A stretch of DNA of 64,000 nucleotides from Hydrogenophaga sp. GTDB lineage: Bacteria; Pseudomonadota; Gammaproteobacteria; Burkholderiales; Burkholderiaceae_C. The notes below the pieces were generated by a model, which saw only the letters and a program-made list of their open reading frames with translations, made no database searches and was not told where the DNA came from. The stretch covers positions 22,676 through 86,675 of the forward strand of contig JAABQG010000004.1 in assembly GCA_011391595.1 (NCBI GenBank), given 5' to 3'. Within the stretch, counting starts at the first letter, position 1, and each line of letters opens with the position of its first letter. Of this stretch, positions 55,226 to 63,475 are shown in pieces. A program made the translations under genes and the position numbers.

Positions 55226-55532
55226 GGCATCTTAGCGAAGGCCTCCGCACCGGGCTGCCGCCGACGGGACTGGCGTGCTGTCACTACGGAATCGATAGCT
55301 TAAAACGACTGTCCGACGCTGGGCAAGAGGCCAAAAAACCTGAAACTCGGACAACATAAGCCTCTGACGACCCAAGACGCGCCAAACGGTGGTTTCAGCG
55401 CGTGCGTGACCGGTTGCCCGAGGCGCCGATACCCGTGCCACGCCCGTCACCGTGCACCACGCCGAGGTGGTGGCGTACCGTGTGGGCGAACCCTTCGGCA
55501 CGCTGATCCTGGCGACTGGATCGACGCAACCC
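55226..55532. other. Intergenic stretch with a possible antiporter gene remnant
   Basis: About 300 bases between the esterase and eda genes, without a full gene. On the plus strand 55443-55514 encodes 'TVHHAEVVAYRVGEPFGTL' followed by ILAT, resembling the start of ChaA-type calcium:proton antiporters, after which similarity stops. The rest shows no recognisable feature. Confidence 0.4.
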
Positions 55533-56201
55533 TTATCGCCCGACCACCCGACCCTGCCCTTGAAAGGCGACCTCCGTGGCCTCGCGTGCCAGCCCGGTAA
55601 TGCGCGCCCAATCCCCCTGCGCCAGCGCATCCGCCGGCGTCAGCCACGAACCCCCGACCATCGCCACATTGGGCAGGGCCAGGAAGCTCACCAGCGTCTG
55701 CGCGCTGACGCCGCCGGTGGGGCAGAACTGCACATCCGGGATCGGCGCGCCGAGCGCCTGCAGCATCGCCAGGCCACCGGCCTGCACGGCGGGAAAAAGC
55801 TTCATCAGCTGAAAGCCGTGCTCGCGCGCGGCCAGCACCTCGCTGGGCGTCATCACGCCGGGGATGAAGGGCAGGCGCGCGGCCCGTACCGCCTCCACCA
55901 GTGCCTCGGTGCAGCCCGGCGACAGGGCAAATGCCGCGCCTGCGTCGATGACCCGTTGGACATCGGCCACGCGGGTCACGGTGCCGGCACCGACTTGCAT
56001 CTGGGGCACCCCCCTGGCCACGGCTTCGATGGCGGCCAGCGCGCTCGCGTGGCGCAGGGTGATTTCCATCACATCCACACCGCCTTCGAGCAGCGCATGC
56101 GCCAGCGGCACGGCCTGGGCGGGGTCCGTCAGGACGATCACGGGCACCACGCGGGAGCGGAAGGCGGGGCGGTCGAAGCAGGAGCGGGCGAGTGCGGTCA
56201 T
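55533..56201 (-). CDS. eda: 2-dehydro-3-deoxyphosphogluconate (KDPG) aldolase
   Basis: A 222-aa class I aldolase splitting KDPG to pyruvate and glyceraldehyde-3-phosphate. 'VPVIVLTDPAQAVPLAHALL' begins the barrel, the general acid/base Glu is in 'DVMEITLRHASAL', the Schiff-base Lys in 'FQLMKLFPAVQAGG', and the phosphate site in 'FCPTGGVSAQT'. The ATG at 56201 fits family length. It follows edd by 64 bases, completing the Entner-Doudoroff pair. Confidence 0.95.
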   Translation of the reverse strand: MTALARSCFDRPAFRSRVVPVIVLTDPAQAVPLAHALLEGGVDVMEITLRHASALAAIEAVARGVPQMQVGAGTVTRVADVQRVIDAGAAFALSPGCTEALVEAVRAARLPFIPGVMTPSEVLAAREHGFQLMKLFPAVQAGGLAMLQALGAPIPDVQFCPTGGVSAQTLVSFLALPNVAMVGGSWLTPADALAQGDWARITGLAREATEVAFQGQGRVVGR

Positions 56202-56265
56202 GGACTTCTTTGTGGGTGTTTGATCGGCGGAAATTCGCAGGTGGGGGTACGTGGCGCTAGGCCGT

Positions 56266-58083
56266 TCAGCCGAAAAGCGGCGATGCGCCGGCTTCGGCGG
56301 TGGCGGCGTTGCGGCGGAACAGGCCGAAAAGCTCCCGGCCGGTGCCGCGCGTGTTGGCGCTGAGATCCGGCACCCGCAGCTCGCGCGCGGCCAGCGTGGC
56401 GTCATCGACCTCCAGTTGCAGGATGCCCAACTCGCAGTCGAGCGTGATCAGGTCGCCGTCCATCACGCGGGCGATCGGCCCGCCACCCAGCGCCTCGGGG
56501 CTTAGGTGGATGGCGCTGGGCACCTTGCCGGAGGCGCCCGACATGCGGCCGTCGGTGACCAGCGCCACCTTGAAACCCTGGTCCTGCAGCGCGCCCAGCG
56601 GCGGCATCAGCTTGTGCAGTTCGGGCATACCGTTGGCCTGCGGACCCTGGTAACGCACCACGGCGATGAAATCGCGCTGCAGCTGGCCCTGCTGGTAAAG
56701 GGACAGCAGGTCCTGCTGGTCGGCCACCACCACGGCCGGCGCCTGAACCTGCCGGTGCTCGGGCTTGACGGCCGAGACCTTGACCACGCTGCGCCCCAGG
56801 TTGCCTTTCAGCAGGCGCAGGCCGCCATCGGCGCTGAAGGGGTTGCCGGCCGGCCGCAATACCGTCAGGTCGCCGCTGAAGGCAGGCGCCGCGCGCCAGG
56901 CCAGGACGCCGTTGTCCAGCCACGGTTCTTGCGCGCAGGCCGCCAGGCCGGGGCCCATGACGGTGTGCACGTCGGCGTGCAGCAGGCCGGCATCGAGCAA
57001 TTCACGGATCAGGAAACCCATGCCGCCCGCGGCGTGGAAGTGGTTCACGTCGGCGGCGCCGTTGGGGTAAATGCGCGCCAGCAGCGGGGTGACATGGGAG
57101 AGCTCGGCGAAATCGTCCCAGTCGATCAGGATGCCGGCGCTGCGCGCGATGGCCACCAGGTGCAGCGTGTGGTTGGTCGAGCCACCCGTCGCCAGCAGGC
57201 CGACGATGCCGTTGACGATGACTCTTTCATCGACGATATCGGCCAGCGTCAGCGGCGGCACGTTGTCGCCGCCCACCAGCCTGACAGCCCGGCGCACCGC
57301 CTCGACCGTCAGCGCGTCACGCAGCGGCGTGCCGGGGTTGACGAAGGACGAGCCCGGCAGTTGCAGGCCCATGATTTCCAGCAGCATCTGGTTGGAGTTG
57401 GCGGTGCCGTAGAAGGTGCAGGTGCCGACGCCGTGGTAGGCCTGCGACTCGGCGTCCAGCAGGGCCTCGCGGTCCACCAAGCCCTGCGCATAGAGCTGGC
57501 GCACCTTCGATTTCTGGTCGTTCGACAGGCCCGAGGTCATGGGCCCGGCGGGCACGAAGACGGCGGGCAGATGGCCAAACTGCAGCGCGCCCATCAGCAG
57601 GCCCGGCACGATCTTGTCACAGATGCCCAGGAACAGTGCCGCGTCGAACACGTTGTGCGACAAGGCCACGGCGGTGGACAACGCGATCACGTCGCGCGAA
57701 AACAGCGACAGTTCCATGCCGGCCGCGCCCTGGGTGACGCCGTCGCACATGGCGGGCACGCCCCCGGCCACCTGCGCCGTGGCGCCATGGGCTCGCGCGG
57801 CCGCCTTGATCTTCTCCGGATAGTGTTCGTAGGGCTGGTGTGCCGACAGCATGTCGTTGTAGGCGGTGACGATGCCAAGGTGGGGCGCGCGCGCCTCGCG
57901 CACCTTCAGCTTGTCGTTGGCGGGCAGCGCGGCAAAGGTGTGCGCCATGTTGGCGCAGCCCATGCCGGCGCGCTGGCTGCGTCCGGCCTTGTGCTGGGCC
58001 TGCATGCTGACCAGATACGTCTGGCGTGTGGCCTGGCTGCGCTGGGTGATGCGCTGCGTGACGTTGCGGATGGTGGGATTCAT
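56266..58083 (-). CDS. edd: 6-Phosphogluconate dehydratase
   Basis: A 605-aa IlvD/Edd-family Fe-S dehydratase converting 6-phosphogluconate to KDPG. '[19 protein letters not shown]', '[19 protein letters not shown]', '[17 protein letters not shown]' and '[20 protein letters not shown]' contain the cluster-binding and active-site residues. The C-terminal '[19 protein letters not shown]' completes the family pattern. Size and sequence fit Edd, not IlvD. Located between dctP and eda in the gluconate operon. Confidence 0.96.
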   Translation of the reverse strand: MNPTIRNVTQRITQRSQATRQTYLVSMQAQHKAGRSQRAGMGCANMAHTFAALPANDKLKVREARAPHLGIVTAYNDMLSAHQPYEHYPEKIKAAARAHGATAQVAGGVPAMCDGVTQGAAGMELSLFSRDVIALSTAVALSHNVFDAALFLGICDKIVPGLLMGALQFGHLPAVFVPAGPMTSGLSNDQKSKVRQLYAQGLVDREALLDAESQAYHGVGTCTFYGTANSNQMLLEIMGLQLPGSSFVNPGTPLRDALTVEAVRRAVRLVGGDNVPPLTLADIVDERVIVNGIVGLLATGGSTNHTLHLVAIARSAGILIDWDDFAELSHVTPLLARIYPNGAADVNHFHAAGGMGFLIRELLDAGLLHADVHTVMGPGLAACAQEPWLDNGVLAWRAAPAFSGDLTVLRPAGNPFSADGGLRLLKGNLGRSVVKVSAVKPEHRQVQAPAVVVADQQDLLSLYQQGQLQRDFIAVVRYQGPQANGMPELHKLMPPLGALQDQGFKVALVTDGRMSGASGKVPSAIHLSPEALGGGPIARVMDGDLITLDCELGILQLEVDDATLAARELRVPDLSANTRGTGRELFGLFRRNAATAEAGASPLFG

Positions 58084-58205
58084 TGGGGGGATGTTTCCGG
58101 GACAGCCGGCACTCGGCCGGCCGGCGGCAGCGCCGCGTGATGGGTGGGAACAGGCGGGCCCGGTGGCCGATGACACGGCCCCAGTCCACCCACCCGCGCG
58201 TCTTC

Positions 58206-59219
58206 TTACTTGCGCACTTTTTCCAGCGCCGTCTTGGTCTCGTTCCAGAGGTCCATGCCGACGTTGGTCGCTATCTGGGCGTTGACCTTGGTCAGCTTGT
58301 CACGCATGCGTGCTGACTCGGCCGGTGACAGCTCGTTGATCTGCATGCCCTTGCCCTTCAGGTCGGCCAGCGCCCGGCCGGCTTCCTCGCGGGTGTCCTT
58401 GCGCTCGAACTCGCGGCTGACCTTGGCGGCGTCCAGCAGCACCTTCTGCTCGGCCTTGGACAGCTGGTCCCACCACTTCTTGCTGACCAGCACGATCCAC
58501 GGGCTGTAGACGTGGTTGGTCACGCTGAGGTACTTCTGCACTTCATAGAACTTGCTGGACAGGATGGTGTTGTACGGGTTTTCCTGGCCGTCCACCGTCT
58601 TGGTCTCCAGCGCGCTGAACAGCTCGGAGAACGGCAGCGGGATGGCGTTGGCGCCCAGGGTCTTGAAGGCGTCCAGGTAGACCGGATTTGGCATGACCCG
58701 CAGCTTGATGCCACCGAGGTCTTCCATCTTGGCCACCGGGCGTTGGCTGTTGGTCAGGTTGCGGAAGCCGTTTTCCCAGTACACCAGGCCCACCAGGCCC
58801 TTCTCCTGCAGCTTGTCCATCACTTTCTGGCCGATCGGGCCGTCCAGGACGGCGTCGGCCTCCTGCGCGTTGTTGAACAGGAAGGGCGTGTCCCACAGCG
58901 CCATTTCCTTGGTAATGCCCACCAGTGTGGCGGTGGAGCCGACCATCATTTCCTGGGCGCCGCCGATCAGCGCCTGCTGCATCTGGTTGTCCGAGCCCAG
59001 CGCGGCGGCGCCCACGGCGCGCAGTTTCATCTTGCCGCCGGAGGCTTTTTCCACCTGTTCGGCAAAGACCTTGACGGCACGCCCCTGGTTGCTCTGCTCG
59101 TTGAGGCCATAGCCAAAGCGGATCAGGCGCGGCTTGATGTCCTGGGCCACGGCCCCCATGGACGCGACCAGGGCAGCAGCAGACAGGGTAGTAAGAACGG
59201 TACGGCGAAGCAATTTCAT
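58206..59219 (-). CDS. dctP: TRAP transporter substrate-binding protein (DctP family)
   Basis: A 337-aa periplasmic binding protein. A signal peptide ([13 protein letters not shown]..., cleavage near AVA-QD, residue 26) precedes '[20 protein letters not shown]', then the DctP motifs 'LYWENG'-like '[20 protein letters not shown]' and '[20 protein letters not shown]' with the Arg that binds a carboxylate. It captures gluconate or a related sugar acid for the DctQM permease; the identity is inferred from the operon. Confidence 0.9.
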   Translation of the reverse strand: MKLLRRTVLTTLSAAALVASMGAVAQDIKPRLIRFGYGLNEQSNQGRAVKVFAEQVEKASGGKMKLRAVGAAALGSDNQMQQALIGGAQEMMVGSTATLVGITKEMALWDTPFLFNNAQEADAVLDGPIGQKVMDKLQEKGLVGLVYWENGFRNLTNSQRPVAKMEDLGGIKLRVMPNPVYLDAFKTLGANAIPLPFSELFSALETKTVDGQENPYNTILSSKFYEVQKYLSVTNHVYSPWIVLVSKKWWDQLSKAEQKVLLDAAKVSREFERKDTREEAGRALADLKGKGMQINELSPAESARMRDKLTKVNAQIATNVGMDLWNETKTALEKVRK

Positions 59220-59263
59220 GAGAGTCTCCAGTTGAGGTTGATACAGGGTTGAAAAGGGAAAGA

Positions 59264-60556
59264 TCAGCGCATCCACTGCACGGGCAGAGTCACGATCTGG
59301 GGGAAAAGGACAAACAGTGAAAGGATCACCACATAGGTCATCAGGAACGGGTTCACGCCCTTGATGACGCTGTGCATCGGCATGCGCCCGACACCCGCCA
59401 CCACGTTGAGCACCGTGCCGACCGGCGGCGTGATCAGGCCGATGGCCCCGTTGAGCACGAACATCAGGCCGAAGTACACCGGGTCGATGCCGGCCTTCAC
59501 GGCAATCGGCAGCATCACCGGCGCAAAGATCAGGATCGTCGGGGTGAGGTCCAGCGCAGTGCCGATCAGCACCAGCACGACCATCATCACCGCCATCAGC
59601 AGGCGCGGATTGTCGACCAGCGGGCCCAGCCACTGCGTCAGCACGCTGGGCAGATCGGCCAGGGTGATCATGTAGCTCGCCACCTGGGCGCCCGCGCACA
59701 GGAACATCACCACGGATGTGGTCTTGGCGGCCCGTAGCAGCACGCCGTAGATCTCGGGCAGCTTCATCTCGCGGTGCACGAGCAGGGCGATGAACAGCGC
59801 ATAGAAGGCCGCCACCACCGCAGCCTCCGTCGGTGTGAACAAGCCGGACTTCATGCCGCCGATGATGATGATGGGCATCAGCAAGGCCCAGAACGCCTTG
59901 CCGGTGGCCCGCAGGCGTTCGCGCATCGGCAGCGGCTGACCTTGCGGCAGATCGATCTTGCGCAGCAATATCTTCCAGGTCACGATCAGTCCGGCGCCCA
60001 TCAAGAGGCCGGGCACGATACCCGAAACGAACAGGGCCGAGATCGAGGTGTTGGTCGTCACGCCATAGATCACGAAAGGCATGGACGGCGGAATGATCGG
60101 CGCGATGATGCCGCCCGAGGCAATCAAGCCGCCCGAGGTAGCCATCGGGTAGCCCTGCAGGCGCATCATGGGCAGCAAAATGGTGGCCAGCGCCGCGGTG
60201 TCGGCCAGCGCCGAGCCGCTCATGCTGGCCATCAGCACGGCCGCGGCAATCGCGACATAGCCCAGGCCGCCACGGATATGGCCGACCCAGGCCTGCGCCA
60301 TGTCGATAATGCGCCGGCTGATGCCGCCGGAGTTCATCAGTTCGCCGGCCAGGATGAAGAAGGGCACGGCCAGCAGCGGAAAGCTGTCCACGCCGGCCAC
60401 CAGGTTCTGCGCCAGCAGCTGGGTGTCCCAGAAGTTGAGCACCCAGGCCATGCCGGCGCCGGTCAGCACCAGGGCCAGGCCCATGTTCATGCCGATGCCC
60501 ATGAGCACCAGCATGCCGACGGAGAAAACGATGAATGCCTGTGTTTCGGGGCTCAT
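59264..60556 (-). CDS. dctM: TRAP transporter large permease (DctM family)
   Basis: A 430-aa membrane protein with about 12 hydrophobic segments, for example 'FIVFSVGMLVLMGIGMNMGL' and 'ILIFAPVMLPIAVKAGIDPV'. Motifs 'VPFFILAGELMNSGGIS' and 'SGSALADTAALATILLP' and 'GLITPPVGTVLNVVAGVG' are typical of DctM/YiaN. It couples uptake to the sodium or proton gradient. The ATG at 60556 has GGAG 5 bases upstream; a GTG at 60562 overlapping dctQ is an alternative. Confidence 0.93.
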   Translation of the reverse strand: MSPETQAFIVFSVGMLVLMGIGMNMGLALVLTGAGMAWVLNFWDTQLLAQNLVAGVDSFPLLAVPFFILAGELMNSGGISRRIIDMAQAWVGHIRGGLGYVAIAAAVLMASMSGSALADTAALATILLPMMRLQGYPMATSGGLIASGGIIAPIIPPSMPFVIYGVTTNTSISALFVSGIVPGLLMGAGLIVTWKILLRKIDLPQGQPLPMRERLRATGKAFWALLMPIIIIGGMKSGLFTPTEAAVVAAFYALFIALLVHREMKLPEIYGVLLRAAKTTSVVMFLCAGAQVASYMITLADLPSVLTQWLGPLVDNPRLLMAVMMVVLVLIGTALDLTPTILIFAPVMLPIAVKAGIDPVYFGLMFVLNGAIGLITPPVGTVLNVVAGVGRMPMHSVIKGVNPFLMTYVVILSLFVLFPQIVTLPVQWMR

Positions 60557-60558
60557 GG

Positions 60559-61059
60559 TCACTCCACTTCAGCGCTGTGACCAAGGTCCAGCGGCGTGCC
60601 CCGGACCAGCTCGATCAGCGCCATGACACCCATGGCCACGGCGCAGAGAAAGGCCGGCAGGGGCAAAAGGGCGGTGGAGTAACCCAGCACGACCGAGTGG
60701 CTGCCAAAGCCCACCACCACCTGCTGCCAGGCGCCCCAGGCCAGCATGGCGCAGGCGGCGATCACAAGCAGGCGGATCACCGTCGTGAGCGCGGAAAAAA
60801 TCTTCGGCCGCTTCTGCAACGCGCCAGCAAGGCTAGTGAAGGCCATGTGCTCGCCGGCGGGGTAAGCGACCGCAGCGCCCATGAACACCATCCATACGAA
60901 CAGCAGGCGGGAAAGTTCCTCGCTGGCCGCCACGCCACTGCCGAATCCGTAGCGCAGCACCACGTTGACAAACACTGCCAGCGCCATCACCCCCAAGGCC
61001 AGCGCCATGGCGACATGGGTGATGCTTTGCACGCGGCGCAAGAAAATTGATTCTTTCAT
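60559..61059 (-). CDS. dctQ: TRAP transporter small permease (DctQ family)
   Basis: A 166-aa membrane protein with four hydrophobic segments (from about residues 13-35, ending with 'AVAMGVMALIELVRGTPLDL') and the DctQ signature 'VAASEELSRLLFVWMVFMGA'. It partners DctM. Its start overlaps the gluconokinase stop by 4 bases (ATGA) and its end nearly touches dctM, indicating coupled translation. Confidence 0.92.
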   Translation of the reverse strand: MKESIFLRRVQSITHVAMALALGVMALAVFVNVVLRYGFGSGVAASEELSRLLFVWMVFMGAAVAYPAGEHMAFTSLAGALQKRPKIFSALTTVIRLLVIAACAMLAWGAWQQVVVGFGSHSVVLGYSTALLPLPAFLCAVAMGVMALIELVRGTPLDLGHSAEVE

Positions 61060-61562
61060 GCAAGCTCCTTGCCGTTCAGCCAGGCGGACACCTGCGCCTG
61101 CAATTGCACCAGCGGGAGGAGCGCATCAACCCGCAACACGCCAGACTCCCCGACGGGAGACTCCAGCGTGGCGAACTGGCTGTCCACCAGGCTGGTGGAG
61201 AAAAAATGCGTCGCCGAGCGCGCTGTCACCCGCGTCTGGGCATCCTCCCGGCGAATGTCCATGAAGACGAAGTGCAGCCCGGGCTGCGCCTTGCGCAGCC
61301 GGTCCCGATAGCTTCGCTTGAGGGCAGAGCAGGTCAGCACCAAGCCTCGGGGATGGGCCTGCAACTGCTGGCCCAGGATGTCCAGCCAGCCTTCGCGGTC
61401 GGCGTCGGTCAAGGCAATGCCCTGGCTCATCTTGGCGCGGTTGGCGGCACTGTGGAAGTCATCGCCCTCGACCAGCGGCAAGCGTTCGACCCGGGCAACG
61501 GCATTGCCCAGGCTCGACTTGCCGCACCCGGCCACGCCCATGACAACAATGTGTTTTTTCAT
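61056..61562 (-). CDS. gntK: Gluconokinase
   Basis: A 168-aa thermoresistant-type gluconate kinase making 6-phosphogluconate. Walker A 'VMGVAGCGKSSLGNAVA' (near residue 6), 'LVEGDDFHSAANRAKMSQGI' and 'LTCSALKRSYRDRLR' are diagnostic. It is the first gene of the operon gntK-dctQ-dctM-dctP-edd-eda, so the pathway is uptake, phosphorylation, dehydration and aldol cleavage. Confidence 0.95.
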   Translation of the reverse strand: MKKHIVVMGVAGCGKSSLGNAVARVERLPLVEGDDFHSAANRAKMSQGIALTDADREGWLDILGQQLQAHPRGLVLTCSALKRSYRDRLRKAQPGLHFVFMDIRREDAQTRVTARSATHFFSTSLVDSQFATLESPVGESGVLRVDALLPLVQLQAQVSAWLNGKELA

Positions 61563-61565
61563 ATT

Positions 61566-61581
61566 AGGATAGCGCTGTCCT
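61566..61581. promoter_or_regulatory. LacI-type operator O1 at the gntK side
   Basis: AGGATAGCGCTGTCCT is a 16-bp near-palindrome with one mismatch, sharing the GGATAGCGCT core with the site at 61673-61686. It lies 4 bases upstream of the gntK start, overlapping the translation-initiation region, and would block initiation or leader transcription. Confidence 0.72.
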
Positions 61582-61672
61582 GTGAACTTAAAAAACTCGA
61601 ATGCCTAGCAATGGATTTTTTCGCAATGAAAAACACTTTTGATACGTATTTTCACTGCTTGTCATTAAAGTC

Positions 61673-61686
61673 GGATAGCGCTATCC
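61673..61686. promoter_or_regulatory. LacI-type operator O2 at the regulator side
   Basis: GGATAGCGCTATCC is a perfect 14-bp palindrome with central CG, as preferred by LacI-family proteins. Its centre is 106 bases from the centre of O1 (about ten helical turns), so one tetrameric repressor could loop the DNA between them. Confidence 0.78.
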
Positions 61687-61731
61687 TACAAACATTCCCG
61701 ATTTCAACAACTAGTAGAAACCCTGATATCT

Positions 61732-62757
61732 ATGCCCGCCTCGCCCACCCGCCAACGCGCCACCGGTCGCGTCACCCTTGCTGATGTCGCGCTGGCCGCC
61801 GGCGTCAGCCCCATCACGGTGTCGCGCGCATTGCGTGGCGAGCGTGCCGTAGATCCCGCGCTCGTGGAGCGGGTGCGCGCCGCCACAGCCAAGTTAGGTT
61901 ACGTGCCCGATCCGGCCGCCCGCGCGCTGGCCTCACAGCGCAGCACGCACGTCGCGGTGTTGATTCCCATGCTCTCGAACGAGCTGTTTGTCAGCCTGCT
62001 CGAAGCGGTGCAGGCCAGCATGCGCCGCGCGGGCTACCAGACGCTGATCGGCGTGACCCACTACGACCCCGGCGAAGAAGAGCAACTGCTGCGCGAGCAG
62101 CTCTTGCACCGCCCAGCGGGCTTGCTGGTCACGGGCTTTGACCACACGGAGGCGACTCTTCAGCTCATGGCGCGCAGTGGGGTGCCGTGTGTACACCTGA
62201 TGGAAACCAGCGGGGACAAAAGCGTCTACAGCGTGGGCTTCTCGCAGAGCGACGCGGCCGCCGACCTGACCCGCCACCTCATCGGCCGTGGACGACGGCG
62301 AATTGCGTTTGCCGCCGCTCAGCTGGACCCCCGTACCCTGCAGCGCCGGGAAGGCTGGCGCCAGGTCATGCGGTGCGAAGGCCTGTTTGATCCGACGCTG
62401 GAATGGATGAACCCGGCGCCCTCGTCCATGGCCCTCGGGGGCCTGCTGTTCGAGCAGATCATGGGACAGACGCCCGCGATCGATGCGATCTTTTTCTGCA
62501 ATGACGACTTGGCGCAGGGGGCGCTCCTGGCGGCCAACCGGATGAAGGTGAGAGTGCCTCAAAGGGTGGCCGTCGTCGGTTTCAACGATTTGACCGGCAG
62601 CGACCTGATGCTCCCCCCGCTGACCACCGTGCACACCCCGCTGACGCGCATCGGCGAGGAAGCCGCTGGCCTGTTGCTCAAACTGATGCGCCGTGAAGCC
62701 GTAACCCAACACAGCGTGGACGTGGGCTACAAGGTCGTTGTGCGCCAAAGCAGCTGA
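61732..62757 (+). CDS. LacI-family transcriptional regulator (GntR-type)
   Basis: A 341-aa LacI-family repressor. The HTH is 'RVTLADVALAAGVSPITVSR' (residues about 11-30), followed by the hinge 'PAARALASQR' and the periplasmic-binding-protein-like sensor domain ('VAVLIPMLSNELFVSLLEAV' to 'FNDLTGSDLMLPPLTTV'). It is divergent from gntK and very probably represses the gluconate operon until gluconate or 6-phosphogluconate binds. The ATG lacks a strong Shine-Dalgarno. Confidence 0.92.
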   Translation: MPASPTRQRATGRVTLADVALAAGVSPITVSRALRGERAVDPALVERVRAATAKLGYVPDPAARALASQRSTHVAVLIPMLSNELFVSLLEAVQASMRRAGYQTLIGVTHYDPGEEEQLLREQLLHRPAGLLVTGFDHTEATLQLMARSGVPCVHLMETSGDKSVYSVGFSQSDAAADLTRHLIGRGRRRIAFAAAQLDPRTLQRREGWRQVMRCEGLFDPTLEWMNPAPSSMALGGLLFEQIMGQTPAIDAIFFCNDDLAQGALLAANRMKVRVPQRVAVVGFNDLTGSDLMLPPLTTVHTPLTRIGEEAAGLLLKLMRREAVTQHSVDVGYKVVVRQSS

Positions 62758-62863
62758 ACGCCTTGACAGTGCGACGACGCCCCACCGTCGCTTTGCGGGG
62801 AACTGAGGTTCAACACCGCCGACTGGATAAGATGATTGGCTTCCAACAGGCAAAACCCCGCTC

Positions 62864-63310
62864 ATGAACTGGGACTACCCGCAGCCTTTCACCCTGCCCG
62901 CGATGCCGCAGGCCGAAGACATCGACGGCCTGAACCACACCAACAACGCGGTGTACGTGCAGTGGTGCGAAAAGATCGGCTGGGCGCACTCGGAGTCCCT
63001 GGGCCTGAGCCTGGGCGACTACCAGCGCCTGGACCGCGCCATGGCGATTCGCCGGGGCGAATACGACTATCTGCTGCCCACCGCGCGCCATGAAGCACTG
63101 ACGCTGGCAACCTGGCTGACCGCCAGCGACGGCAAGCTGACCATGGAGCGCCGCTTCCAGCTGATCCGCAACCGCGACCAGGCCACCGTGCTGCGCGGGC
63201 GCTGGGACCTGGTCTGCATCGCCCTGAGCACCGGTCAGGCGCGCCGCATGCCAACGGAGTTTTGCCAGGCCTACCTGTCGGTTCTGGCAAGGCCCGCGGA
63301 CAGGCCGTGA
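62864..63310 (+). CDS. Hotdog acyl-CoA thioesterase (4HBT/YbgC-like)
   Basis: A 148-aa single hotdog-domain thioesterase. 'DIDGLNHTNNAVYVQWCEKI' includes the Asn/His motif, with Asn in place of the classic catalytic Asp position seen in 4HBT enzymes, and 'LPTARHEALTLATWLTASD' and 'MERRFQLIRNRDQATVLRG' complete the fold. It probably hydrolyses an acyl- or aroyl-CoA. It is a separate unit from the LacI-type gene. Confidence 0.84.
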   Translation: MNWDYPQPFTLPAMPQAEDIDGLNHTNNAVYVQWCEKIGWAHSESLGLSLGDYQRLDRAMAIRRGEYDYLLPTARHEALTLATWLTASDGKLTMERRFQLIRNRDQATVLRGRWDLVCIALSTGQARRMPTEFCQAYLSVLARPADRP

Positions 63311-63341
63311 AAAGCCCGGGTGCCCAGCAGCCCGGTTTCTA

Positions 63342-63355
63342 TTGATCTATATCAA
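63342..63355. promoter_or_regulatory. FNR/ANR-type box
   Basis: TTGAT (63342-63346), CTAT, ATCAA (63351-63355) exactly fit TTGAT-N4-ATCAA. It lies 120 bases before the heme-lipoprotein gene in the only gap upstream of it, so oxygen-responsive activation is likely. Confidence 0.75.
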
Positions 63356-63475
63356 CACGCCCCCCCCCCAGAGGTTCACAGTAGCGCCACTCCTCTTTGA
63401 ATCGGCGCCTCGCCAGCAATGCATGACCCGGAAGATCGAGCGAAGAGTCCATTTTTTCTACCAAGGAGCATGAGG

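Noticed and set aside
63311..63338. Weak hairpin after the 4HBT-type thioesterase as a terminator
   Set aside because: Only a 5-bp stem with a 10-base loop and a three-T tail; not convincing.
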